DNA of 64,000 nt from Gaiellasilicea sp963705515 (lineage in GTDB: Bacteria > Actinomycetota > Thermoleophilia > Gaiellales > Gaiellaceae), in assembly GCA_963705515.1 (NCBI GenBank), contig CAVPJV010000008.1, forward strand, positions 310,001-374,000, given 5' to 3'. Each line of letters opens with the position of its first letter. Positions within the stretch are counted from its first letter, which is position 1. The notes below the pieces were generated by a model. The model had not been told where the DNA came from and did no database searches. It saw only the letters and a program-made list of their open reading frames with translations. Of the stretch, positions 33,246 through 41,077 are shown in pieces. The position numbers were made by a program, and so were the translations under genes.

Positions 33246-34163
33246 TCAGAATGCGTTCGCGGCCGACTTCCATTCCCGGAGGCGCTGCCCGATGAGCTCG
33301 GCCCGGTCGTCCTCACTCCCGCTGTCCAGCACCTCGAGGTCGGCGGGGTCGGCTCGAAGGTAGACGCCGGCGGTTCGGGCATTCAGCGCGGGGTCGCGAT
33401 CCGACCGTGTCGTCCAGTACCCCGTAGCTCGATCCGCGGTCTCCAGCCTGATCTCGCCCGTGCCCTCGAGCTGCGGCGCATCCGGGTGCCGAGGGCGCTC
33501 GCCCTTCCAGAAGTAGAGGATGCCGCTCGGGTCCCTGCGCTCCTTCGCAGCGTCGCTCCAGTAGCGGGCCGACAGGGTGCCGTCCTCCTGCCATGCCCTG
33601 CCCATGACGTTCAACCCGCCGTCGCGGTCCCGCGAGATGCGCAGGAGGCTCACCGCCGACGGCTCGCCCTCGGTCCGCATCGTCAGCGAGAGCTGCCACC
33701 ACAGCCCCTCGACCGCGCCCCGGCGACCCTCGGCCTCGATCGCCTTGCGGAGCTTCTGGTTGATCGCGCGAACCTCCGCAGGGGCGGTGGCCGGGTCGTA
33801 GCGAATGGAGGTCAGCCCGAGCAGGTCGCTCGGCAGCTTCGAACCGGCCGCGTGGAGGATGAACGTGCGCCGGATCCCGAGCGCACCGCCGAACAGCCCC
33901 GCTTCGAAGACCACGTTGTCGCGCGGCGACGCCTGGCCGGACTCGGATCCATCCGTCGTGGTCCAGTCGTCCTGGGCGAACACGAATGCGGCGAAATCGA
34001 CCTCCTGGGAGAGCTCGACGAGCCGGTCGAGGGTGGACCGCCCCGGGTTGAACGTGGTCGTCCAGGGCTCGACGTCGGCGACGTCCTCGAGCCCACGCGT
34101 GATCGCCTGGAGCAGTTTGGCCTGCTTGCCCGACGATCCGAGGAAGATGCGCGGCTTGTTCAT
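33246..34163 (-). CDS. TIR-like (CAP12/PycTIR-type) protein with C-terminal domain
   Basis: A 305-residue protein. Residues 1-130 form a predicted nucleotide-binding TIR-like domain (PF10137 / CAP12-PycTIR type): RIFLGSSGKQAKLLQAITRG, DFAAFVFAQDDW, and RDNVVFEAGLFGGALGIRRT, where FEAGLFGG carries the putative NADase glutamate. Residues 150-305 form a beta-rich, Trp-rich domain (GLWWQLSLTMRTEGEPSAV, ILYFWKGERPRHPD, RATGYWTTRSD) that I cannot name. Such proteins are often NAD-cleaving effectors in phage defence. No cyclase, STING or other defence gene is adjacent, so it would be a stand-alone system. Confidence 0.8.
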   Translation of the reverse strand: MNKPRIFLGSSGKQAKLLQAITRGLEDVADVEPWTTTFNPGRSTLDRLVELSQEVDFAAFVFAQDDWTTTDGSESGQASPRDNVVFEAGLFGGALGIRRTFILHAAGSKLPSDLLGLTSIRYDPATAPAEVRAINQKLRKAIEAEGRRGAVEGLWWQLSLTMRTEGEPSAVSLLRISRDRDGGLNVMGRAWQEDGTLSARYWSDAAKERRDPSGILYFWKGERPRHPDAPQLEGTGEIRLETADRATGYWTTRSDRDPALNARTAGVYLRADPADLEVLDSGSEDDRAELIGQRLREWKSAANAF

Positions 34164-34277
34164 GCGCGGTCGAGGGTCCTCTGTTCGCGTCCGTCCTTGC
34201 ACGGGAGCGTAACCTCCTCGCATGCGGTTCGATCGGCACACGTCTGCCCTCGATCGGCTCGCTTGACAAGTGGCTGA

Positions 34278-35219
34278 ATGGAATTCGGTGTCCACCTCCC
34301 GCTGATCTCGTTCCAGGGCGAGCAACGCTCGCTCGACGATCTGCTCGCGTTCACGGACGCCGCCCGTGATCTCGGTTACACGCACCTCTGCGCGAACGAC
34401 CACCTCGTGTTCTCGCGTCCGTGGCTCGACGGGCCGACGGCGCTCGCCGCGGTGCTCGCGCACAGCGGCGAGATGACGCTCGCCACGACCGTGGCCGTAC
34501 CGGTGCTGCGGGGACCCGCGGCAACCGCGAAGATCCTCGCGGCGATCGACCTGCTGTCCGGCGGCAGGCTGCTCGTCGGGCTCGGGCCCGGCTCATCCGC
34601 GCGAGACTACGAGCTCGTCGGCGTGAGCTTCGAGGAGCGCTGGAAGCGCCTGGACGAAGCGGTGCAGACGCTGCGCGCGTACTGGCGAGCCGACGACCTC
34701 GCGTTCGAAGGTGCGTTCTACTCGACCGCCGGCTTCACGCTGGCCCCAACGCCGGTGCAGCGTCCAGGCCCTCCGATCTGGATCGGGAGCTGGGGATCCC
34801 CGGCAGGGCTGAGACGTGTCGCGCACCTTGCCGACGGCTGGCTCGCCTCGGGCTACAACACGAACCCGGAACTGTTCGCCCAGGCCTGGGCCGACGTCCA
34901 AGCGGAGGTGTCGGCAGGAGGGCGCGACGGCTCGCGCTTCCCGAACGGCATCGCATCGATGTGGTGCTACGTCACGGAGGAGAGGGCGCGCGCCGAAGCG
35001 GTGCTCACGGAGGTGCTGGCGCCGATGCTCAATCGTCCGCCGGAACAGCTGCGCGCGATCTTGCCGATCGGCCCGGCCGAGGAATGCGCGCAGAAGCTGC
35101 TGGCGTACGCGCGTGCCGGCGCGCAACGCGTCTTCCTGTGGCCGCTTGCGGACGAGCGCGCCCAGCTGGAGCTGTTCCGCGAACGCGTCGCGCCGCTGGT
35201 CGATACTGAGAGCGCGTGA
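34278..35219 (+). CDS. LLM class (F420-dependent-type) oxidoreductase
   Basis: A 313-residue luciferase-like monooxygenase-fold protein. It has MEFGVHLPLISFQGEQ, DHLVFSRPWLDGPTALAAVL, TTVAVPVLRGPAATAK, LDLLSGGRLLVGLGPGS-type sequence (DLLSGGRLLVGLGPGSSARD), PTPVQRPGPPIWIGSWG and the C-terminal RAGAQRVFLWPLADE. In actinobacteria most such proteins use coenzyme F420; flavin is the alternative. It starts at ATG 34278, ten bases after TTGACA-like sequence. Substrate unknown. Confidence 0.9.
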   Translation: MEFGVHLPLISFQGEQRSLDDLLAFTDAARDLGYTHLCANDHLVFSRPWLDGPTALAAVLAHSGEMTLATTVAVPVLRGPAATAKILAAIDLLSGGRLLVGLGPGSSARDYELVGVSFEERWKRLDEAVQTLRAYWRADDLAFEGAFYSTAGFTLAPTPVQRPGPPIWIGSWGSPAGLRRVAHLADGWLASGYNTNPELFAQAWADVQAEVSAGGRDGSRFPNGIASMWCYVTEERARAEAVLTEVLAPMLNRPPEQLRAILPIGPAEECAQKLLAYARAGAQRVFLWPLADERAQLELFRERVAPLVDTESA

Positions 35220-35244
35220 AGCGCGATGTTCACCGTCGCGCCGT

Positions 35245-36042
35245 CTAGCGTTCCGTGGCCGCGCGGGAGTAGACCGCTGTCGCCGCCGTCCGATTGCGGA
35301 CCGCGAGCTTCTCGTAAACGTGCTCGAGGTGCTTGCGTACCGTCGAGGCGGAGACGACAAGCGCGCGTGCGATCTGCTCGTTCGTCTCGCCCTCGGCGGC
35401 ACGTGCGAGGACGGTCAGCTCCCTCGGCGTCAGGCGCTGGAGCCGCTCGTCGTTCACGACGGTCGATCTCAGCCGCGCGCTGCGCTGGAGCTGAGCGAGC
35501 GCCGGCGCCAGCCGTGCGAGGATTGCCCGGTCGCCCTCGCCGAAGCCGCGGCTGCTCGTGTCGAACACGAAGACGGCGGCCTCACATCCCTGCGGCGGGA
35601 GGAAGAGCTTCATCACGTCGCGGATCCCGAACGGGCGCATCAACTCGAAGTAGAGGCCGGTGTGCCAGAACCGAACCCCAGCCGCATCGCTGAGGACCAA
35701 CGGCCCGGCCCCATGCGTCACGGCAGGCGGGTGATCGGCGTTCCGCGGCCCGAACTCCGACGGGTACGGATCGTCGTGGCGGAAGAGTGGGTAGTGCAGC
35801 CACACCGAACACCGCTCGGCAAGCTCGTCGGAGGCGAAGGAGCGGTCGAGCACCTCGTGGCGGCTCCACGCACGGTAGGCGACCGTATCGCACGGAATCA
35901 CGCGCCGGAGGGCGTCCACGACCGGCTCGGGGAACGGCCTCGCCGACTCCTCCTCGGCCGCCAGCAGGACGAACTCCAGCAGCGCGCCTCGCCGGGCGGC
36001 CGGAATCGTCACGACCCCCGAAAGATACGACGATCGACCCAT
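35245..36042 (-). CDS. LuxR-type transcriptional regulator
   Basis: A 265-residue regulator. A GAF-like N-terminal sensory region of about 190 residues (VIPCDTVAYRAWSRHEVLDR, FPEPVVDALRR) precedes a GerE/LuxR helix-turn-helix: LTPRELTVLARAAEGETNEQ, IARALVVSASTVRKHLEHVY. I placed the start at ATG 36042; a TTG at 36054 would add four residues. It is convergent with the LLM gene. No obvious target operon is adjacent. Confidence 0.87.
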   Translation of the reverse strand: MGRSSYLSGVVTIPAARRGALLEFVLLAAEEESARPFPEPVVDALRRVIPCDTVAYRAWSRHEVLDRSFASDELAERCSVWLHYPLFRHDDPYPSEFGPRNADHPPAVTHGAGPLVLSDAAGVRFWHTGLYFELMRPFGIRDVMKLFLPPQGCEAAVFVFDTSSRGFGEGDRAILARLAPALAQLQRSARLRSTVVNDERLQRLTPRELTVLARAAEGETNEQIARALVVSASTVRKHLEHVYEKLAVRNRTAATAVYSRAATER

Positions 36043-36098
36043 GGACGCGAGCAAGCGACGATCGCATGCTCAGCAGCAGTCGACCGAAAGGACGGAAA

Positions 36099-36587
36099 AT
36101 GCGTATCCGGATCCCTTTCGCGCTCGTCGGGCTGCTGTGCGCCCTCGTGCTGAGCTCCGCTACAGCGAGCGCCCATCCCGGCAAGCCGACGACGATCGTC
36201 TTCACCGTCCAGAACCTCGGCTTCACGGGGTGTGACGGCGGCATCTTCGCGCTCACGTTCGACTTGGAAGCACTCGACGGGGATCAACTCGGCCAGGGAG
36301 TGAGCTGCGTCCACGTGCCGTCGGACTGCCCGCCTGTCGCCGGCTGCCGCGGCGTCGTGCAAGCGACGTTCACGCTCACGTTCGCCCGCGGCTCGCTGAC
36401 GGCGCCTGTCGCCCTGCACGAGCTCTGGTTGTCGGAGTCGACGATCCTCCAGGTCACCCAGGGCAAGGTCACGTCCGGAACGGGCGCCTTCGCCGGGGCG
36501 ACGGGCTCGATCGGCTGCGTCGGGACCGTCCGCTTCACAGAGACCGACGTGATCCCGAAGATCGTGTGCGTCGTCCGCGTGACCTGA
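36099..36587 (+). CDS. Secreted hypothetical protein
   Basis: A 162-residue exported protein with a clear Sec signal, MRIRIPFALVGLLCALVLSS then ATASAHPG. The mature part has six cysteines (FTGCDGG, VSCVHVPSDCPPVAGCRG, GSIGCVG, KIVCVV) and a FARGSLTAPVALHELWL / TGAFAGATGS pattern reminiscent of allene-oxide-cyclase-like or dirigent-type beta barrels. The function is unknown. The ATG at 36099 is preceded by GGACGGA. It ends 36 bases before a nested palindrome. Confidence 0.75.
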   Translation: MRIRIPFALVGLLCALVLSSATASAHPGKPTTIVFTVQNLGFTGCDGGIFALTFDLEALDGDQLGQGVSCVHVPSDCPPVAGCRGVVQATFTLTFARGSLTAPVALHELWLSESTILQVTQGKVTSGTGAFAGATGSIGCVGTVRFTETDVIPKIVCVVRVT

Positions 36588-36623
36588 CCGCAGAAGGCCA
36601 GCTCACGGGGATCACACGTCACC

Positions 36624-36681
36624 TGAGACGCCCCGGGACGATCACGCACATTCGGGAATGTCCTGTGAGCGTGGCGTCTCA
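36624..36681. terminator. Nested palindrome, probable bidirectional terminator
   Basis: An outer 9-bp stem (TGAGACGCC / GGCGTCTCA) encloses an inner perfect 6-bp hairpin (ACATTC-GG-GAATGT at 36648-36661). It lies between the convergent secreted-protein gene and the dihydrofolate-reductase-like gene. No T-tract is present, so it could also be a small palindromic repeat. Confidence 0.45.
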
Positions 36682-36720
36682 CAGAGCCATCACCGCCTCC
36701 CTGCGGGCTGGGCCGCTGGG

Positions 36721-37287
36721 TCAGCGGTGTCGCCGGTACTGCAGCTCGACGATCCCGCTTCTGGAGGCGCTGCTGGAGACCAGGTCGAGCCGGTAGGACT
36801 TGGGGACGCCGTCGAACAGCCGGGTGCCCTCGCCCGCAACGTAGGGGAACAAGCTCAGCTGGAGCTCGTCGATCAGGTCGAGTCGCATCAGCGACCGCCA
36901 GAAGCTGACGCCGCCCCAGACCACGATGTGGCCGTCGCCGCCTAGCCTGAGCTTGTCGATCTCTTCTGCCGTGTCACCAGCGGCGATGGTGGTGTTGGCC
37001 CAGTCGGCCGTCTGCAGGGTCCGGGAGAAGACGACCTTGCGCGCGGCGTTCAGGATCGGGGCGAAGGGGTGGTCGGTGGCCGTTGTTGTCATGGCCCCGG
37101 CGATGCTCTCGTAGGCGGTGCGGCCCATGATGTGCGCGTACGCGCTCCGGAGAAAGTCGCGTTGCGCCGGGTCGTCGGGCTCACGGTTTTCGGGCAGGTC
37201 GAAACAGAAGTTCCAAAACTCGGTGCCTTCGTCGGCGAGAAGGCCGTCGAGCGAGTAGTTGAACACTGTCGCGATCAGCTTCCGCAT
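36721..37287 (-). CDS. Dihydrofolate reductase family protein (RibD C-terminal-like)
   Basis: A 188-residue protein of the YyaP/RibD-C fold (PF01872): MRKLIATVFNYSLDGLLADE, AHIMGRTAYESIAGAM, ARKVVFSRTLQTADW, HIVVWGGVSFWRSLMRLDLI and DELQLSLFPYVAGEGTRLF. These bind NADPH, but physiological substrates are mostly unknown. It reads convergently with the secreted-protein gene. The 257 bases between its start and the next gene at 37545 show nothing I can support. Confidence 0.88.
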   Translation of the reverse strand: MRKLIATVFNYSLDGLLADEGTEFWNFCFDLPENREPDDPAQRDFLRSAYAHIMGRTAYESIAGAMTTTATDHPFAPILNAARKVVFSRTLQTADWANTTIAAGDTAEEIDKLRLGGDGHIVVWGGVSFWRSLMRLDLIDELQLSLFPYVAGEGTRLFDGVPKSYRLDLVSSSASRSGIVELQYRRHR

Positions 37288-37544
37288 GATCCGGCCTCCT
37301 TGGTCTCGAACGTCTGGGGACTGTGCTTGCTACGGGAACGCGCCCTTTCCAGGCCGCAGCGCTAGCGTGGCCGCGGCGTCTTTGGCCTGTCGCTATTGCT
37401 TCAGACGCCGCTGACGCCCGAAAGTCATCGGTGCCCGGTCAACTGGCCGGTTGCGCGGCAGGCCGAGGGCGCTCACTTGCGCCAGTGTCCGGAATGACGC
37501 CCGAGCCTGACGCCGGTGGCCGCAGGCCGTAGGCTCGAACACCA

Positions 37545-38228
37545 GTGCTCCCCGACTATTGGATCGAGCGTCCCTCAGTCAGGGCACGGCGCGCTACGGA
37601 GTCGGCGGTCGACTCCTTTCTCCAGCTGATGGACGCAAGCAGCGGCGGTCGTCTCGTGGACGTGGACGCGCTCTTGTGCAAGACGCCACGCGTGGTCCGC
37701 TGGCAGTTCCTGTGCAGGCTGGCCAATCGTCGCCGCATCGCGTTCCACGGAACGGGTGATCCGCGCATCGAGCGCTTCGAGCCGCGTGAACCGGTTGACT
37801 TCGCGCCCTTCGGCCAGCAGCGGGCCGTGTTCGCTACGAGCGACCCGATCTGGGCGATGTTCTACGCGATCGTCGACCGCCGCCGTCACAGGCTGACGCT
37901 CAACAATGGCTGCCTTCTACTGGAGGACACGGGCGACGCGTATTACTACTTCTCGGTCAGCCGGAAGGCGCTCCCGCAACGGCCTTGGCGCACCGGCTAC
38001 CTGTACTTGTTGCCGGCGGACAGCTTCGTCGAGCAGCCGGGAGGCGTCTATGCGGGGCACCAGGCGCGCGTGCCGCAACTCGCGAGTCCTGTCCCCGTGA
38101 CGCCCTTTGCGCGCCTTCGTGTCGCGCCGAGAAGCTTCCCCTTTCTCGAACAAATCCGCGGCCACGATGACGAGCGGCTGGCCGACTACGCGCGAGCAGT
38201 GATGGCGGCGGCGCCCTGGCCGGATTGA
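37545..38228 (+). CDS. Hypothetical protein
   Basis: A 227-residue soluble protein I do not recognise. A segment RIAFHGTGDPRIERFEPREP followed by AVFATSDPIWAMFYAIVDR is faintly reminiscent of ADP-ribosyltransferase-like folds (an H-x-T strand, then an S-x-x substrate strand), and FARLRVAPRSFPFLEQIRGH is near the C-terminus. That resemblance is weak and is inference. It starts at GTG 37545 and stands alone between a reductase-like and a cupin gene. Confidence 0.6.
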   Translation: MLPDYWIERPSVRARRATESAVDSFLQLMDASSGGRLVDVDALLCKTPRVVRWQFLCRLANRRRIAFHGTGDPRIERFEPREPVDFAPFGQQRAVFATSDPIWAMFYAIVDRRRHRLTLNNGCLLLEDTGDAYYYFSVSRKALPQRPWRTGYLYLLPADSFVEQPGGVYAGHQARVPQLASPVPVTPFARLRVAPRSFPFLEQIRGHDDERLADYARAVMAAAPWPD

Positions 38229-38352
38229 CCGTCGCGCCCGGCAGGTGCGACGGCCGTCCTCGCCTCTGTCGACGATTTTCCTGCGGGATCAACCTGGGCT
38301 GTCGCCGTTGCACGCCAGGAGCTCCGCGACCGCGGTGCCATAGGATTGCGCC

Positions 38353-38757
38353 GTGCCGTTCACGCTCAGGAACATCAAGGAGGATCTGGAGGACATCGGT
38401 TCTAGGTTCGACGCCGCGCCGGACCTGGAGTTCCGCTCGGCGACCAAGGCGCTCGACCTTGAGACATCCGGCCTGAGCTACCAGCGCGTCCCGTCCGGCT
38501 ATCGCTTTCCGTACGGCCACTCGCACAAGAAGCAGGAGGAGGTGTACGTGGTCCTGCGCGGGAGCGGGCGGATGAAAGTCGACGACGAGATCGTCGCGCT
38601 CAAAGAATGGGACGCGGTGCGCGTCCCGCCCGGCACCTGGCGAGGCTACGAGGCCGGGCCGGAGGGCCTCGAGCTCCTCGTCATCGGCGCGCCCAACCTC
38701 GGCGAGGATCCGCGCGAAGACGTCGATGGCCAGCGCGACTGGTGGTCTGACGAGTAG
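38353..38757 (+). CDS. Cupin domain-containing protein
   Basis: A 134-residue single-domain cupin. The first cupin motif, FPYGHSHKKQEEVYVVLRGSG, is truncated here to its core HSHKKQEEVYVVLRG (two His and a Glu as metal ligands), and the second is WDAVRVPPGTWRGYEAGPEG. The GTG at 38353 is the only good start. Small stand-alone cupins act in sugar, quercetin-like or stress chemistry; nothing here specifies which. Confidence 0.87.
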   Translation: MPFTLRNIKEDLEDIGSRFDAAPDLEFRSATKALDLETSGLSYQRVPSGYRFPYGHSHKKQEEVYVVLRGSGRMKVDDEIVALKEWDAVRVPPGTWRGYEAGPEGLELLVIGAPNLGEDPREDVDGQRDWWSDE

Positions 38758-38821
38758 AGCTGCTCCGCGAGGACCTGATCGAGGTCGTTGCGGATGAAGG
38801 TCCTCGACCCGGAGTAACTCC

Positions 38822-39292
38822 TCAGTCGAGGCGCAGGATCGTTTCCTCGATCTCCTCACCGCGACCGGGTGCGAAGTCGCGGTTGACGGCAACGCGTCGG
38901 AACCCAGCTTTCTCCAGTACTCGAAGCGAACCGACGTTGTCCGAGGCCGCTCGGGCGTGCAGTGGACGTTCGGCAGTCTCGGCAAGAAGAATCTGTAGCG
39001 CTGCGCTCGCGACGCCTTTCCCCCATAGCGTTCGGTCTACCCAGTAGGTCACCTCAGGCTGATTGTCGATTCGGAAGGACCCGATCGTTCCAGCGATTGC
39101 TCCGTCGACATCGATGACTCGGTACGAGACGCTCGTGTCGGCCCGCAGGCGCGACATCCGGTTGAGAAACGCGCGGCGATCCGTCTGATCCTCGGCTGTG
39201 AAGGCGGCCATTCGGACCGACTCCGGATCCGTCACCTGCTGAAAGATCGTGTCGAGATCGCGGTCCTCGAGCGGCCTCAGCGAGACGTTCAT
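38822..39292 (-). CDS. GNAT family N-acetyltransferase (RimJ-like)
   Basis: A 156-residue acetyltransferase. It has MNVSLRPLEDRDLDTIFQ, GAIAGTIGSFRIDNQPEVTY, and the acetyl-CoA region WVDRTLWGKGVASAALQILL followed by ASDNVGSLRVLEKAGFRRVA, the classic RimJ/RimL ending. It starts at ATG 39292, just 50 bases from the duplicated cysN fragment, in an area that has been rearranged. Confidence 0.9.
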   Translation of the reverse strand: MNVSLRPLEDRDLDTIFQQVTDPESVRMAAFTAEDQTDRRAFLNRMSRLRADTSVSYRVIDVDGAIAGTIGSFRIDNQPEVTYWVDRTLWGKGVASAALQILLAETAERPLHARAASDNVGSLRVLEKAGFRRVAVNRDFAPGRGEEIEETILRLD

Positions 39293-39341
39293 CTGGGCGA
39301 TCCTAAAGGGTGTCGCTGCCTGGGCGGTCCCGGGATTCGCT

Positions 39342-39752
39342 TGGGCGAGCGTGCTCTCGCCTGACGGCTACGCGTCTGCGGAGAGGATCATCCCGGCGGC
39401 GACGGTGTCGTTCGTCGACTCGTCGATCAGGATGAAGGCGCCGGTCGCGCGGTTGTCTGCGTAGGCGTCGACGGCGAGGGGCTCGGAAAGCCGCAGCCGG
39501 ACGCGTGCGATGTCGTTCAGCTCGAGCCGCTCCGGGCCGGGCCGGTCCTCGAGCGTGTGGATGTCGACGACCGAGACGAGCTCGTCGACGATCGCGCGCA
39601 CGGTGCGCGTCGTGTGCTTGATCGCGAGCTTCGCACGCGGCTCGAGCGGCTTCTCGGCCATCCAGCAGACCGTCGCCTCGAGCTCGCGCGCGACCGTCGG
39701 CGCCTGCTCGGGGTCGGCGAGCATGTCGCCGCGGGAGACGTCGACGTCGTCG
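39342..39752 (-). pseudogene. Duplicated cysN 3' fragment
   Basis: These 411 bases repeat 40667-41077 almost exactly, in the same orientation and 1325 bases away, with only about four differences. They encode the last 125 or so residues of CysN (VDVSRGDMLADPEQAPTVAR to the stop) without the GTPase domain. The 5' end joins in frame to an IS110 transposase remnant. It cannot give an active CysN. The near identity points to a recent event. Confidence 0.9.
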
Positions 39753-39908
39753 CGGCGGCTCTTGCCTTCGGCCTTCTTCCGTTCGAGGTAGGCGCGGGCG
39801 CTTTCGTGGTAGCGGGCCTGCGTGATCGCGATTCGGTCGAACGCGGCGTTGAGTTGGCGGTTGCCGCCGCGGTCGAGCCGGTGGCGTTGGGTCCGCCCTG
39901 ATGTCGCT
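39753..39908 (-). mobile_element. IS110-family transposase C-terminal remnant
   Basis: About 52 codons encode SGRTQRHRLDRGGNRQLNAA, FDRIAITQARYHESARAYLE and RKKAEGKSRR, matching the end of IS110/IS116/IS902 transposases (Transposase_20 region with the RLxRGGxRQLN motif). The reading frame runs straight into the duplicated cysN fragment at 39752, and the rest of the insertion sequence is missing. IS110 elements lack terminal inverted repeats, so its ends cannot be placed precisely. Confidence 0.75.
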
Positions 39909-39998
39909 TGAGCCCAACGCAGAAAGCCACCAAATCCATCGACGGTTGTCGATGCGTAGTACCGGGGGTACCAACAACCACTCCCGAGGAGGTCACGA

Positions 39999-40508
39999 AT
40001 GACTCGGACGGCAACCATTGCCAAACTGATGGTTCCGGTGGTCTTGGCAGCCGCACTGGTTGCGGTGTTCGCTGCACACTCCGGCACTGCGAAGAGCATG
40101 TCGAAGCAAGTGGTAGTCAGGACCGCCAACAACCCAAAACTGCACAAGAAGGTGCTCGTGAATCGCGAGGGCTTGACGCTCTACTCGTTGAGCGTCGAGC
40201 AACGAGGAAGGTTCATCTGCACCGACAAGTTTTGCCTTTCCTTGTGGACTCCCCTCGTTGTCCCGAAGGGCACGACCCCGACCGGAGCGCCCCACCTGGG
40301 CACCGTGAGGCGTCCTGACGGCCGCACCCAGGTGTCCTATCGTGGACGTCCGGTCTACACGTTCACCCAGGACCGCAAGCCGGGTGACGTCAAGGGCAAC
40401 GGCTTCAAGGACGTCGGCGTTTGGCGGCCGGCATCTCCTGCTTCCAGCGGGAGCGCTGCACCACCTACGCCGAGCCCGTATCCGGGCTATTCCGGCTACG
40501 GGGGATAG
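39999..40508 (+). CDS. Secreted COG4315-type repeat protein
   Basis: A 169-residue exported protein. The N-terminus MTRTATIAKLMVPVVLAAAL is a signal peptide or anchor. The body carries two copies of the YxxxxDxxxxxxC-type motif of PF03640: LYSLSVEQRGRFICTDKFC and YTFTQDRKPGDVKGNGFKD. The C-terminus is Pro/Ser/Gly/Tyr-rich (PSPYPGYSGYGG). The start follows GAGGAGG. Upstream at 39944-39979 is a nested hairpin (GGTTGT...ACAACC around GTACC-GGG-GGTAC). The gene lies inside the duplicated/IS110 segment and may have come with it. Confidence 0.8.
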   Translation: MTRTATIAKLMVPVVLAAALVAVFAAHSGTAKSMSKQVVVRTANNPKLHKKVLVNREGLTLYSLSVEQRGRFICTDKFCLSLWTPLVVPKGTTPTGAPHLGTVRRPDGRTQVSYRGRPVYTFTQDRKPGDVKGNGFKDVGVWRPASPASSGSAAPPTPSPYPGYSGYGG

Positions 40509-40529
40509 CCAACGAACCCAGACCGCTAG

Positions 40530-40570
40530 AGCGATGCGCGTTCGTCCCTCGAGGGCGGGCGTGCATCGCT
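40530..40570 (+). terminator. Hairpin after secreted-protein gene
   Basis: An 8-bp stem, AGCGATGC / GCATCGCT, encloses an inner CCCTCGAGGG palindrome, 21 bases after the stop at 40508. There is no T-tract. It could terminate the secreted-protein transcript. Confidence 0.4.
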
Positions 40571-40666
40571 ACCCGGAGACCCCGTCGGAGTGCTTCACCG
40601 GCTTCCCTGTTCACTGCACGATCAGCCAGCAGATCGTGGATGGGTGCTAGAAGCAGCACGTTCGTA

Positions 40667-41077
40667 TGGGCGAGCGTGCTCTCGCCTGACGGCTACGCGT
40701 CTGCGGACATGATCATCCCGGCGGCGACGGTGTCGTTCGTCGACTCGTCGATCAGGATGAAGGCGCCGGTCGCGCGGTTGTCCGCGTAGGCGTCGACGGC
40801 GAGGGGCTCGGAAAGCCGCAGCCGGACGCGTGCGATGTCGTTCAGCTCGAGCCGCTCCGGGCCGGGCCGGTCCTCGAGCGTGTGGATGTCGACGACCGAG
40901 ACGAGCTCGTCGACGATCGCGCGCACGGTGCGCGTCGTGTGCTTGATCGCGAGCTTCGCACGCGGCTCGAGCGGCTTCTCGGCCATCCAGCAGACCGTCG
41001 CCTCGAGCTCGCGCGCGACCGTCGGCGCCTGCTCGGGGTCGGCGAGCATGTCGCCGCGGGAGACGTCGACGTCGTCG
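40667..41077. repeat. Direct repeat (functional cysN copy of 411-bp duplication)
   Basis: Partner of 39342-39752. The two copies flank 914 bases holding the IS110 remnant and the secreted-protein gene. Such an arrangement can be lost by homologous recombination between the repeats. Confidence 0.9.

Noticed and set aside
37545..38228. ADP-ribosyltransferase toxin
   Set aside because: An H-x-T-like strand is present, but the catalytic Glu region is not identifiable and there is no antitoxin neighbour. Left as hypothetical.
39753..40666. Complete IS110 insertion sequence
   Set aside because: Only about 52 C-terminal codons are recognisable. The N-terminal DEDD domain is absent, and the secreted gene is not part of any IS110 I know.
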